Shown here piece after piece: positions 1-8,919 of a stretch of 64,000 bases of DNA (the stretch's first letter is position 1; every line of letters begins with the position of its first letter). Where the stretch lies: NCBI GenBank assembly GCA_905233755.1, contig CAJODM010000011.1, positions 1-64,000 of the forward strand, written 5' to 3'. The notes beneath the pieces were generated by a model that was not told where the DNA came from, ran no database searches, and saw nothing but the letters and a program-made list of their open reading frames with translations. A program made the translations under genes and the position numbers. The stretch is from an uncultured Ruminococcus sp. (GTDB lineage Bacteria; Bacillota; Clostridia; Oscillospirales; Acutalibacteraceae).

Positions 1-1
1 G

Positions 2-421
2 GATGAGAACCTGCCGACCATGACCGCGCTCATCACCGTCGAGAGAGAGGATGGTGAACCCGACGCGCCCGCCGAGGACACCACCGCCCCCGCCGAGGAT
101 ACCACCGCAGCCCCCGCCGAGGACACTACTGTCCCCGCTGAGGATACCACCATCGCTCCCGCCGAGGACACCACCGCGGACGATGGGGACGCGGATATCA
201 TCGACGACGATACCGATGATACCGACGAGACCACTGCTCCGGCAGAGGGCTCGACCTCCTCGACCGAAGAGGACGCCAAGATCCTGAACACCAACATCAA
301 CGCGCCGAAGACCGGCTCGACCGGTGTGGTCGTTCTGTGGGCGGTGCTGCTCGCTGTGGCAGCAGTCATTATCGAGGCGATCTATCTGAAGCGTCGCCCG
401 AAGGCAAAGCACATGAGATAA
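2..421 (+). CDS. C-terminal part of a cell-wall-anchored surface protein (5' end outside window); PAEDTT repeats plus APKTG sortase-type signal, TM helix and basic tail
   Basis: Frame open from window start; repeated PAEDTT/APAEDTT, then NAPKTGSTG-hydrophobic helix-KRRPKAKHMR. Confidence 0.75.
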   Translation, partial: DENLPTMTALITVEREDGEPDAPAEDTTAPAEDTTAAPAEDTTVPAEDTTIAPAEDTTADDGDADIIDDDTDDTDETTAPAEGSTSSTEEDAKILNTNINAPKTGSTGVVVLWAVLLAVAAVIIEAIYLKRRPKAKHMR

Positions 422-434
422 TTATCTAAACGAG

Positions 435-466
435 AAGGCACCGACTGAGTAATCAGTCGGTGCCTT
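435..466 (+). terminator. hairpin downstream of surface protein gene
   Basis: Perfect 14-bp inverted repeat AAGGCACCGACTGA-GTAA-TCAGTCGGTGCCTT; no long T-run. Confidence 0.55.
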
Positions 467-639
467 ATGCTTATCACAGGATCGCTTTATATCGGTTTCA
501 AAAAAAGATATAATATGATGTTAGCGGAAAACTGCGCAGAACGCGACGGGGCGCAGGCGGAATGCCACCCTAGCGATACGCTTACCGAGTACGACGAGCG
601 ACGACGCTGCGCAACAGATGGGAAAGGGATTATTTGAAA

Positions 640-1233
640 TCAGGATGATGTCATGTCATATACTTCGGGACAGATTTCGTTAATTTTCTCTCTAAGAATA
701 ATAAAATCCCTGAGCGCACCCTCCATCTGGTTTTGGTTTCGCAGCACAGCGGCGGGGTGCAGCATCGGCATCATCCATACGTTGCGCCGCTCGAACCATG
801 TACCGTGCTCGCGCGTGATCTTCAGGTCCGGCTTGATGAGCTTCGTCCCCGCGATTCGCCCGAGCGTGACGATGATCTTCGGGCGGATGAGCCGCGTCTG
901 CTCGCGCAGATATCCGATGCACGCGTCCTGTTCCGCCTGTTCGGGGTCGCGGTTATGCGGCGGGCGGCACTTGACGATGTTCGTGATGTAGACGTTCGTT
1001 CGTCGATCGAGGTCGACGGCATACAGCAGCTTATCGAGGAGCTGACCCGCGCGGCCGACGAACGGCTCGCCCTGAAGGTCCTCCTGCTCGCCCGGTCCCT
1101 CGCCGATGAACATCACCTTGGCGTGCGGGTTGCCGACGCCGAACACCACATGATGCCGCTCCTGACACAGCCCGCAGCGCGTACATTCCATACCGGCGTT
1201 GATGAGCTCGTTCCATGTCGTCATTTTGTTCAC
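640..1233 (-). CDS. uracil-DNA glycosylase, family 4/5 type
   Basis: CTRCGLCQ...VVFGVGNPHAKVMFIGEGPGEQEDLQGEPFVGRAGQLLD motif; HPAAVLRN near C-terminus. Confidence 0.9.
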   Translation of the reverse strand: MNKMTTWNELINAGMECTRCGLCQERHHVVFGVGNPHAKVMFIGEGPGEQEDLQGEPFVGRAGQLLDKLLYAVDLDRRTNVYITNIVKCRPPHNRDPEQAEQDACIGYLREQTRLIRPKIIVTLGRIAGTKLIKPDLKITREHGTWFERRNVWMMPMLHPAAVLRNQNQMEGALRDFIILREKINEICPEVYDMTSS

Positions 1234-1312
1234 CTTATTTCTTAAAAAATGTTGAAATCCATCTCTGTTTGATGTAGAATAATGTAAAGTATTAAAGATT
1301 GGTGGTAATGAT

Positions 1313-1885
1313 ATGAAGACAACGATTATGGTAGAAACCTCTGCGCATCATCTGCACGTGACCGCTGAGACCTTTGCGATTCTATATGGCGAGGGCAAGA
1401 CCCTCACCAACAAGAAGGACCTCTCCCAGCCCGGCCAGTTCGCCTGTGCCGAGAAGGTGACGGTCGTCGGCCCCCGCGGCGAGATGACGATGTCCATCCT
1501 CGGACCGTTCCGCCCCGAGGATCAGGTCGAGGTGTCCCTCACCGATACCCGCAAGCTCGGCGTCACCGCGCCGATCCGCGAGTCGGGCGACCTTGCCGGT
1601 ACGCCGGGATGTATTCTGCGCGGCCCTGTAGGAGAGGTCGAGATCGACCACGGCGTTATTGTCGCCAAGCGTCACGTCCATCTGACCCCCGAGACCGCTG
1701 TCGAGTATGGCGTCGAGGATAAGCAGATCGTCAAGGTCGCTGTCGGCGGCGAGGGCAGGAAGCTGGTCTTCGACGATGTGATCGTCCGCGTCTCGCCGAA
1801 CTATGCGCCCGCCGTGCATCTCGATACCGACGAGGCGAACGCTGCCGGTCTTGCCGGCACCACCGATGGTGAGATCATTCTGTAA
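1313..1885 (+). CDS. pduL: PduL-type phosphate acyltransferase (phosphotransacylase)
   Basis: SAHHLHVT...GPFRPEDQVEVS...GVIVAKRHVHLTPETA characteristic of PduL. Confidence 0.88.
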   Translation: MKTTIMVETSAHHLHVTAETFAILYGEGKTLTNKKDLSQPGQFACAEKVTVVGPRGEMTMSILGPFRPEDQVEVSLTDTRKLGVTAPIRESGDLAGTPGCILRGPVGEVEIDHGVIVAKRHVHLTPETAVEYGVEDKQIVKVAVGGEGRKLVFDDVIVRVSPNYAPAVHLDTDEANAAGLAGTTDGEIIL

Positions 1886-1894
1886 GCACCGATA

Positions 1895-1926
1895 GGGGAG
1901 GGCATGAGCCCTCCTCTTTTTTGTTT
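1895..1926 (+). terminator. intrinsic terminator after pduL
   Basis: GGGGAGGGC-ATGA/GCCCTCCTC hairpin then T-run. Confidence 0.7.
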
Positions 1927-2085
1927 TTTGGAGATAGGACTGCCTTATGGGGAACGGCTATGCCTACCCTTTATTTCAGCTCTACGATGGCGAGATCGGG
2001 TGCAGCGTCATGCTGCCTGCTTTAGAGGATATTGCTTCGTTATATTCCCCGCCGTTGTGTCGGCAGCGCGGTTATCACTAAGGGT

Positions 2086-4086
2086 TCAAAAGGCGGGACG
2101 GGGTGCAGCATCATGCTGCCTGAGGATGGTGATGTTCTTCTCGCTGATATCGGGCGAGATCCCGTCATCCGCATATAGCTCATACGCCCGGCCCGTGCCG
2201 AGGAGCACGATGCTGTCGAGATCAATCTCGGCGGTCGTCATTGCCGCATCGGCAAGGGGCATCAGCGCGCCGCTTCGGATGAAGAACACTACGTCGCCGA
2301 GCGGCACGGGGATATAGTGATCGCCTGAGCTTAATTCTTCTGTAGAAATATAGTCCTCGTGCATCCGCACCATCGTCATCGGCTCGGGCAGATAGACCAT
2401 CCGTCCGTCGGCGTTCTGGACATATACCGGCGCGATCATCAGCGAGCTGCCGAGCATGAGCTGATCCTCGATCTCCACAGCGCGGCTGTCGTCGGGATAG
2501 TCGAATACGAGCGGCCGGAACAGCATCTCGTCCCGCAGTGTCGCCTTCATATACTCGCTGTAGAGATACGGGATGAGCCGATAGCGCAGCTCGATGATAT
2601 GGCGGAACGCCTCGGTATCGCCGAACGCGACCGCCTCCTGGGATCGGGTGCCGGCGGCAGCGTGGTTGCGCATCAGCGGGGTGAACACCCCAAGCGACAT
2701 CCATCGAAGCTGCAGATCGCGGGTACAGTTGCCGTTGAATCCCCCGAGATCGCACCCTGTGTACAGGAACCCGCACATATTCATCGACGGGAGCTGTCGG
2801 AGCAATAGGAGGATATGGCTCCACCAGCTATGATTGTCGCCCGTCCAGATCCCCGCGTAGCGGTGCATCCCGATGTAGGACGCACGCGAGAACAGCAGCG
2901 ATCGCTGCCCCGGGCGGCACTCCTTCAGCGCGTCGGCGGCGGACTTGGTCATCCGGTAGCCGTACAGGTTATGTACCTCGCTGTGGCGGATCGACCCCGC
3001 CGGTGTACGGTGATAGAAGCTCTGATAGTCGTCGTCAGAGTTTGCGAGCCGGTTGAGCGTTTCTCTCGCGCGAAAGCAGGTGAACGCGTTCAGCTCGGTA
3101 TCCTCATACGTATGAAGCGCTGCGAACGCCTCCTTCAGCCCCTGCTCAGAGTAGAACAGCGCCGGCTCGTTCATATCGTTCCAGAACCCCTCGATCCCCA
3201 TCTCGGTGAGGGTGCGGTACTGGCTGCCGAACCACGCGGCGGCGTCATCGTTGAGAAAGTCGGGCAGCACGCTCATCCCGGGCCATACGCCGACGATATA
3301 ATCCTCGCCGTCGCGCCCCTTGCAGAAGTATCCGCGCGCATGCCCCTCGTCATACACGCGATACCCCTCCTCGCGCTTGACGGCGGCGTCGATGATGGGG
3401 ATGAGGCGCAGCCCCCGCTCCTTCATCTCTGACACAAACGACGGGAACCGGTCGAACCGTTCGGGGCTGACCGTAAAGTCCTTGAAGTTGTCGAGATAGT
3501 CGATATCGAGATAGATCATGTCCATCGGGATATGCGCGTCGCGATAGCTGTCGGCGACCGATCTGATATCGTCGCGGTCGGCATATCCCCACCGGCTCTG
3601 ACCGTAGCCAAACGCCCACAGCGGCGGGATATAGCTGCGGCCGATCAGCGATCGAAACCGCCGCACGATCTCAGTCGGGGTGTCGCCCTCGATGATATAG
3701 AGCTCGAGCTCCATCGTCTCGGGGGTGACCGTCAGCATAGCGGGGTCGGTATAGCCGATATCAAAGGTGATCCGCGTCGGATAGTCGAAGAACGCGCCGA
3801 ACCGAACCGCGCCGTCGTCGATGAGGATGAAGTTATGCGCGCCGTAGAGCGAGCTCTTGTCCTCGGTGTGAAACGGCTCGTCGGTGCAGTAGGAGCGGTA
3901 GATCCACCCGCGCTTGTTGATGCCGCGCACCTGCTCGCCCAGCCCATAGACCCGCGTGCGGTCGTTCATAGGATAGCGAAAGCTGCCGTCTTCAATTGTG
4001 AAATAGGGGAGAGAGGCGGTCGGCTCGATCTGCTGCACCACCGCGCCGGTATCAATCTTCGGATTATAGGACACTCTTTTTATCAT
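2086..4086 (-). CDS. glycoside hydrolase family 31 (alpha-glucosidase type)
   Basis: PPLWAFGYGQSRWGY, IPMDMIYLDIDY, GIEGFWNDMNEPALF, IWTGDNHSWWSH. Confidence 0.9.
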   Translation of the reverse strand: MIKRVSYNPKIDTGAVVQQIEPTASLPYFTIEDGSFRYPMNDRTRVYGLGEQVRGINKRGWIYRSYCTDEPFHTEDKSSLYGAHNFILIDDGAVRFGAFFDYPTRITFDIGYTDPAMLTVTPETMELELYIIEGDTPTEIVRRFRSLIGRSYIPPLWAFGYGQSRWGYADRDDIRSVADSYRDAHIPMDMIYLDIDYLDNFKDFTVSPERFDRFPSFVSEMKERGLRLIPIIDAAVKREEGYRVYDEGHARGYFCKGRDGEDYIVGVWPGMSVLPDFLNDDAAAWFGSQYRTLTEMGIEGFWNDMNEPALFYSEQGLKEAFAALHTYEDTELNAFTCFRARETLNRLANSDDDYQSFYHRTPAGSIRHSEVHNLYGYRMTKSAADALKECRPGQRSLLFSRASYIGMHRYAGIWTGDNHSWWSHILLLLRQLPSMNMCGFLYTGCDLGGFNGNCTRDLQLRWMSLGVFTPLMRNHAAAGTRSQEAVAFGDTEAFRHIIELRYRLIPYLYSEYMKATLRDEMLFRPLVFDYPDDSRAVEIEDQLMLGSSLMIAPVYVQNADGRMVYLPEPMTMVRMHEDYISTEELSSGDHYIPVPLGDVVFFIRSGALMPLADAAMTTAEIDLDSIVLLGTGRAYELYADDGISPDISEKNITILRQHDAAPRPAF

Positions 4087-4178
4087 ATCATCACCCTCGG
4101 TATTGATTTTTCTGACTTTTTGTGTATAATTAGAGTATATCATCTGGGGATAGTATATGCAAGAGTGAGGTTTTCAAA

Positions 4179-5039
4179 ATGAGCCATCAAGTACATATCA
4201 CCGCCGACATCACCTGCGACCTGAACTGGGAGCTGGAGCAGCGCTACGGCGTTACCTGTATGCCGCTGCATATCGTCATCGGCGGCAAGAGCTATGAGGA
4301 CTGGGTCAACATCACCCCCGAGGAGCTCTATGATATCTTCTACAAGACCAAGGAGCTGCCCCATACCACCGCGGGCAGCGTCGGCGAGTATGTCGATTTC
4401 TTCACACCGATACTGGATGAGGGGTGTGATATCGTACATATCAACCTCGGCTCGAAGCTCTCCGTCACCCACCGCAGCGCGGCGCTGGCGGCCGAGGAGC
4501 TGGACGGTCGGGTGCAGGTCGTGGATTCTCAGAACCTGTCTACCGGTACCGGACTGCTGGTGATCAAGGCGTGCGAGCTGCGCGATCAGGGGCTCTCTGC
4601 GGTCGAGATCGCCGAGCGGCTCAAGGCGATGGTACCGCTGTCCCACGCGTCCTTTGTGCTCGATCGGCTCGACTTCATGCATGCCGGCGGCCGCTGCTCG
4701 ACGGTAGCGATGCTGGGGGCGAATATGCTCAGCTTGAAGCCCTCGATCGAGGTGCTGAATAACGACGGCGGCGCGATGACCGTCGGCAAGAAGTACCGCG
4801 GCAAGTACGGCAAGGTGCTGATCCAGTATATGGAGGACACCCTCGCCCGCTATGACAACATCGACACCGACCGCGCGTTCGTTACCCATGCCGGCGCGGA
4901 TGACGCCTATGTGCAGGGCGTCTATGACGCGCTGCAGGCGAAGGGGATCTTCAAGGAGATCCATATCACCCGCGCCTCCTGCACCATCTCGTCCCACTGC
5001 GGTCCCAACACGCTGGGCGTCCTCTTCATGACAAAGTAA
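4179..5039 (+). CDS. DegV family protein (fatty-acid binding fold)
   Basis: ITADITCDL...HTTAGSVGEY...INLGSKLSVTHRSAALAAEEL...VDSQNLSTGTGLLV. Confidence 0.88.
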   Translation: MSHQVHITADITCDLNWELEQRYGVTCMPLHIVIGGKSYEDWVNITPEELYDIFYKTKELPHTTAGSVGEYVDFFTPILDEGCDIVHINLGSKLSVTHRSAALAAEELDGRVQVVDSQNLSTGTGLLVIKACELRDQGLSAVEIAERLKAMVPLSHASFVLDRLDFMHAGGRCSTVAMLGANMLSLKPSIEVLNNDGGAMTVGKKYRGKYGKVLIQYMEDTLARYDNIDTDRAFVTHAGADDAYVQGVYDALQAKGIFKEIHITRASCTISSHCGPNTLGVLFMTK

Positions 5040-5053
5040 CCGCTAAGATAACA

Positions 5054-5087
5054 TCAGGGCTGCCGCTTCTGTGAACGGCAGCCCTTC
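5054..5087 (+). terminator. intrinsic terminator after degV-like gene
   Basis: GGGCTGCCG...CGGCAGCCC followed by TTCTCT. Confidence 0.6.
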
Positions 5088-5154
5088 TCTGTATCATTCT
5101 ACATTATCCTGTTGTTCTATCTGTCCTTTGTCGTTGATTGGGGAGCGCTCGGCT

Positions 5155-5874
5155 CTATTCCTCAATAGCCCCGATCAACGCCTGATAGGCGGTATCGGCT
5201 GCCATGGGCGAGATGTCACAGACAAGCTTGAACATCGGCGTGCGCTCGATCAGCTCGGACAGCATATCCAGCAGCGCAGACAGATCGCGCTTGTCGGCGG
5301 GGATGACCGTCTGGCGCAGCAGCAGCGTCAGCGCCGTCACCGCATCCACGCGCTCACACCGGTTCTCGTCCCCCTGCTGCAGAAAGTACACCGCGCGTAT
5401 CGGCGCGCTGATGTTGTTCGACAGCCCGTGCTTGCCGTTCCACGGGGTACCGTAGATGATAAAGTCGCCACCCATGCGGCGTACCAACGGCTTATCGTCG
5501 TTGATCATCGTGACCCTGTCCTTGAAGCGTTCGCGCCACATCCGCGCGTGGGTGCTCTTGCCCGTGCCCGACGGCGCGGTGAACACCACCGCCATACCGT
5601 CAATCATCAGGCACGAACAGTGCAGGAAGAACCCGTCATATCGCTCGAGCACCCTGTCACAGATGACGCGCAGGATCGCGATCGCCTCGACCGCCCATTC
5701 GGGCGACGGCTGCTCGGCGTGGTCGCGCTCATAGGCGAGCATTTCATCCGTCACCGTGACCGCAAAGTCACTCTCTGCATCGCTGTCGATGCGATAGTCG
5801 GCGAGGTATTCGGCTGTCCTGTCATAGCGGGGCGTGATCTCAATATCAAGCTCCGCGATATGGTAGATTGCCAT
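5155..5874 (-). CDS. stand-alone HPr-kinase-like P-loop protein
   Basis: VVFTAPSGTGKSTHARMWRERF...TMINDDKPLVRR...YGTPWNGKHGLSNN; no HprK N-terminal domain apparent. Confidence 0.6.
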   Translation of the reverse strand: MAIYHIAELDIEITPRYDRTAEYLADYRIDSDAESDFAVTVTDEMLAYERDHAEQPSPEWAVEAIAILRVICDRVLERYDGFFLHCSCLMIDGMAVVFTAPSGTGKSTHARMWRERFKDRVTMINDDKPLVRRMGGDFIIYGTPWNGKHGLSNNISAPIRAVYFLQQGDENRCERVDAVTALTLLLRQTVIPADKRDLSALLDMLSELIERTPMFKLVCDISPMAADTAYQALIGAIEE

Positions 5875-6056
5875 GGCGCGCCCTCCCTTCTCCTCTATCA
5901 TAGCACAAAGCGAGGCATTTGTACAGCGCGAAAAAATCTCCTATTTCCTATTGGAGAATTTACGGCGCGGCGGTGTATGCTATCATAGAAGTCCCCACCC
6001 GATAGTTCCTGTCGGGCAGATTACGAAACTGTCACCGAAATTTCACAGAATTTTTG

Positions 6057-6110
6057 TTGACGCCACTACATATAGTTGTTATACTGGGATTAGTCAACAA
6101 GATATTGTGT
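6057..6110 (+). promoter_or_regulatory. nrdDG promoter with two NrdR boxes
   Basis: TTGACG-17-TATACT (6057-6085); NrdR-like palindromes CCACTACATATAGTTG (6063-6078) and CAACAAGATATTGTGT (6095-6110), 32 bp start-to-start. Confidence 0.85.
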
Positions 6111-6153
6111 GTTGAATGACTGAATAGAATAACAGAAACAGAGGGAATGTGTG

Positions 6154-8328
6154 ATGAAAATTATCAAGAGAAACGGCTCCGAAGAGTCCTTTGATCCGCA
6201 GAAGATCGTCAACGCCGTCAGAAAGGCGGACATGGCGAACCCGAACGGCCGCCACCTGACCGACGATCAGATCGACAGCATCGCGCTGACGATCCGCGAC
6301 ACCGGCGAGTGTGTCAGCCGCGCGCTGTCGGTCGAGGAGATCCAGGAGCTTGTCGAGACCGAGATCATGAAGCTCGGCGCGTATGAGACCGCCAAGCTCT
6401 ATATCCGCTATCGCTACACCCGCTCACTGGCGCGTACCGCCAACACCACCGATAACCAGATCCTGACCCTCATCGAGTGCAACAACGAGGAGGTCAAGCA
6501 GGAGAACTCCAACAAGAACCCCACCGTCAACGCTGTCCAGCGCGACTATATGGCGGGCGAGGTCAGCAAGGATCTGACCCGCCGCATCCTGTTGCCCGAG
6601 GACATCGTCCAAGCGCACGACGACGGGCTGATCCACTTCCATGATGCCGACTACTTTGCTCAGCATATGCACAACTGTGACCTGGTCAACCTCGAGGATA
6701 TGCTGCAGAACGGTACCGTCATCTCGGGCACCATGATCGAGAAGCCCCATTCGTTCTCGACCGCGTGCAACATCGCCACCCAGATCATCGCCCAGGTCGC
6801 GTCGAACCAGTACGGCGGCCAGTCGATCTCGCTGGCGCACCTCGCTCCGTTCGTGCAGGTATCGCGCAAGAAGATCACCAAGACCGTGCTCGAGGAGTTC
6901 GACGTGCTCGGCGTCACCCCCACCAAGGAGAAGGTCGAGAAGATCGTCGAGGCGCGTCTGCGCGAGGAGGTCAACCGCGGCGTCCAGACGATCCAGTATC
7001 AGGTCGTCACCCTCCTGACCACCAACGGGCAGGCGCCGTTCATCACCGTGTTCATGTATCTGGGCGAGGCAAAGACCGAGCAGGAGAAGAAGGACCTCGC
7101 GCTCATCATTGAGGAGACGCTCGAGCAGCGCTATCGCGGCGTCAAGAACGAGAAGGGTGTGTATATCACCCCCGCGTTCCCAAAGCTCATCTATGTCCTT
7201 GAGGAGCAGAACATCCATGAGGATAGCCCCTACTACTACCTCACCGAGCTTGCCGCCAAGGTCACCGCAAAGCGCATGGTGCCCGACTATATCAGCGAGA
7301 AGAAGATGCTCGAGCTGAAGGTCGACAAGAACGGCGACGGGCACTGCTATACCTGCATGGGATGCCGGTCGTTCTTGACCCCGTATCTCGACGAGAACGG
7401 CGAGCCGAAGTACTACGGCCGCTTCAACCAGGGCGTCGTCACCATCAACCTCGTCGATGTCGCACTGTCCAGCGGCGGCGATATGGATCGGTTCTGGGAG
7501 ATCTTTGACGAGCGGCTCGATCTGTGCTATCGCGCGCTGCTGTGCCGCCATAACCGGCTCAAGGGCACGCTGTCGGACGCGGCGCCGATCCTGTGGCAGT
7601 ACGGCGCGCTGGCGCGTCTTAAGAAGGGCGAGACCATCGACAAGCTGCTCTACGGCGGCTACTCGACCCTCTCGCTGGGCTATGCGGGGCTGTGCGAGTG
7701 TGTTCGCTGCATGACCGGCAAGAGCCATACCGACCCCGACGCGACGCCGTTCGCGTTGTCTGTGATGCAGCATATGAACGACGCCTGCAAGCGCTGGAAG
7801 GAGAAGCACCGCATCGACTTCTCGCTCTACGGCACCCCGCTCGAGAGCACCACCTACAAGTTCGCCAAATGCCTGCAAAAGCGGTTCGGCGTGATCGAGG
7901 GCATCACCGACAAGGGCTATATCACCAACTCCTACCATGTCCATGTCACCGAGGAGATCGACGCGTTCTCAAAGCTGAAGTTCGAGGCCCAGTTCCAGGC
8001 GCTCTCGCCCGGCGGCGCGATCTCTTATGTCGAGGTGCCCGATATGCAGCACAACTTGAGGGCGGTGCTGCAGGTCATCCGGTTCATCTATGACAACATC
8101 ATGTACGCCGAGCTGAACACCAAGTCCGACTACTGTCAGGTGTGCGGCTATGACGGTGAGATCGACATCGTCGACGAGGACGGCAAGCTTGTCTGGGAGT
8201 GCCCCAACTGCGGCAACCACGACCAGGACAAGATGAACGTCGCGCGGCGCACCTGCGGCTATATCGGCACCCAGTACTGGAACCAGGGCCGCACCCAGGA
8301 GATTAAGGAGCGCGTGCTGCACCTGTAA
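6154..8328 (+). CDS. nrdD: anaerobic ribonucleoside-triphosphate reductase
   Basis: N-terminal ATP-cone KRNGSEESFDPQKI; CQVCGYDGEI...CPNCGNHDQDKMNVARRTCGYIG C-terminal zinc/glycyl region. Confidence 0.97.
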   Translation: MKIIKRNGSEESFDPQKIVNAVRKADMANPNGRHLTDDQIDSIALTIRDTGECVSRALSVEEIQELVETEIMKLGAYETAKLYIRYRYTRSLARTANTTDNQILTLIECNNEEVKQENSNKNPTVNAVQRDYMAGEVSKDLTRRILLPEDIVQAHDDGLIHFHDADYFAQHMHNCDLVNLEDMLQNGTVISGTMIEKPHSFSTACNIATQIIAQVASNQYGGQSISLAHLAPFVQVSRKKITKTVLEEFDVLGVTPTKEKVEKIVEARLREEVNRGVQTIQYQVVTLLTTNGQAPFITVFMYLGEAKTEQEKKDLALIIEETLEQRYRGVKNEKGVYITPAFPKLIYVLEEQNIHEDSPYYYLTELAAKVTAKRMVPDYISEKKMLELKVDKNGDGHCYTCMGCRSFLTPYLDENGEPKYYGRFNQGVVTINLVDVALSSGGDMDRFWEIFDERLDLCYRALLCRHNRLKGTLSDAAPILWQYGALARLKKGETIDKLLYGGYSTLSLGYAGLCECVRCMTGKSHTDPDATPFALSVMQHMNDACKRWKEKHRIDFSLYGTPLESTTYKFAKCLQKRFGVIEGITDKGYITNSYHVHVTEEIDAFSKLKFEAQFQALSPGGAISYVEVPDMQHNLRAVLQVIRFIYDNIMYAELNTKSDYCQVCGYDGEIDIVDEDGKLVWECPNCGNHDQDKMNVARRTCGYIGTQYWNQGRTQEIKERVLHL

Positions 8329-8334
8329 CTCGCT

Positions 8335-8862
8335 ATGAACTACTGTAACATCAAATTCTATGATATCGCCGACGGCGAGGGCGTACGCACCACGCTGTTC
8401 GTGTCCGGCTGTACCAACCGCTGCAAGGGCTGTTTCCAGCCCGAAACATGGGATTTTAAATATGGAGAGCCGTTTGACGCATCGGCAGAGCAGCAGATCC
8501 TCGACTCGCTCGCGCCCGACTATATCGACGGGCTGACGCTGCTCGGCGGCGAGCCGTTCGAGCCGCCCAACCAGGCGGCGCTCGTGCCGTTTCTCAGGCG
8601 GGTGCGCGAGCGCCATCCCGACAAGACCGTGTGGGCGTACACCGGATTCCTGCTGGAGGACCTGCTATCCGGCAGCGCCAAGCGCACCCTCTTCACCGAT
8701 GAGATGCTCTCGCTGATCGACGTCCTTGTGGACGGGCCGTATATCGAGGAGCGGCGCAATCTCATGCTCCAGTTCCGCGGCAGCGAGAACCAGCGCGTCA
8801 TCGACCTGCCCGCGACGCTGCAAAAGCGGCGTATCGTCATCTGGGACAAGCTTATCCGATAA
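8335..8862 (+). CDS. nrdG: anaerobic RNR-activating radical SAM protein
   Basis: VSGCTNRCKGCFQPETWDF cluster motif; directly follows nrdD. Confidence 0.95.
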   Translation: MNYCNIKFYDIADGEGVRTTLFVSGCTNRCKGCFQPETWDFKYGEPFDASAEQQILDSLAPDYIDGLTLLGGEPFEPPNQAALVPFLRRVRERHPDKTVWAYTGFLLEDLLSGSAKRTLFTDEMLSLIDVLVDGPYIEERRNLMLQFRGSENQRVIDLPATLQKRRIVIWDKLIR

Positions 8863-8868
8863 ATGGCG

Positions 8869-8902
8869 AACAGGGCTGTCGCAACAACGCGACAGCCCTG
8901 TT
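8869..8902. terminator. bidirectional intrinsic terminator
   Basis: Perfect AACAGGGCTGTCGC-N6-GCGACAGCCCTGTT between convergent genes. Confidence 0.7.
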
Positions 8903-8919
8903 CGGATCTCTATCGTATT

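Noticed and set aside
1904-2317. 137-aa plus-strand ORF after pduL
   Set aside because: Starts at the pduL terminator and overlaps GH31 antisense; no family signature
6424-7944. 506-aa minus-strand ORF opposite nrdD
   Set aside because: Antisense shadow ORF caused by GC-rich codon bias; the + strand is clearly nrdD
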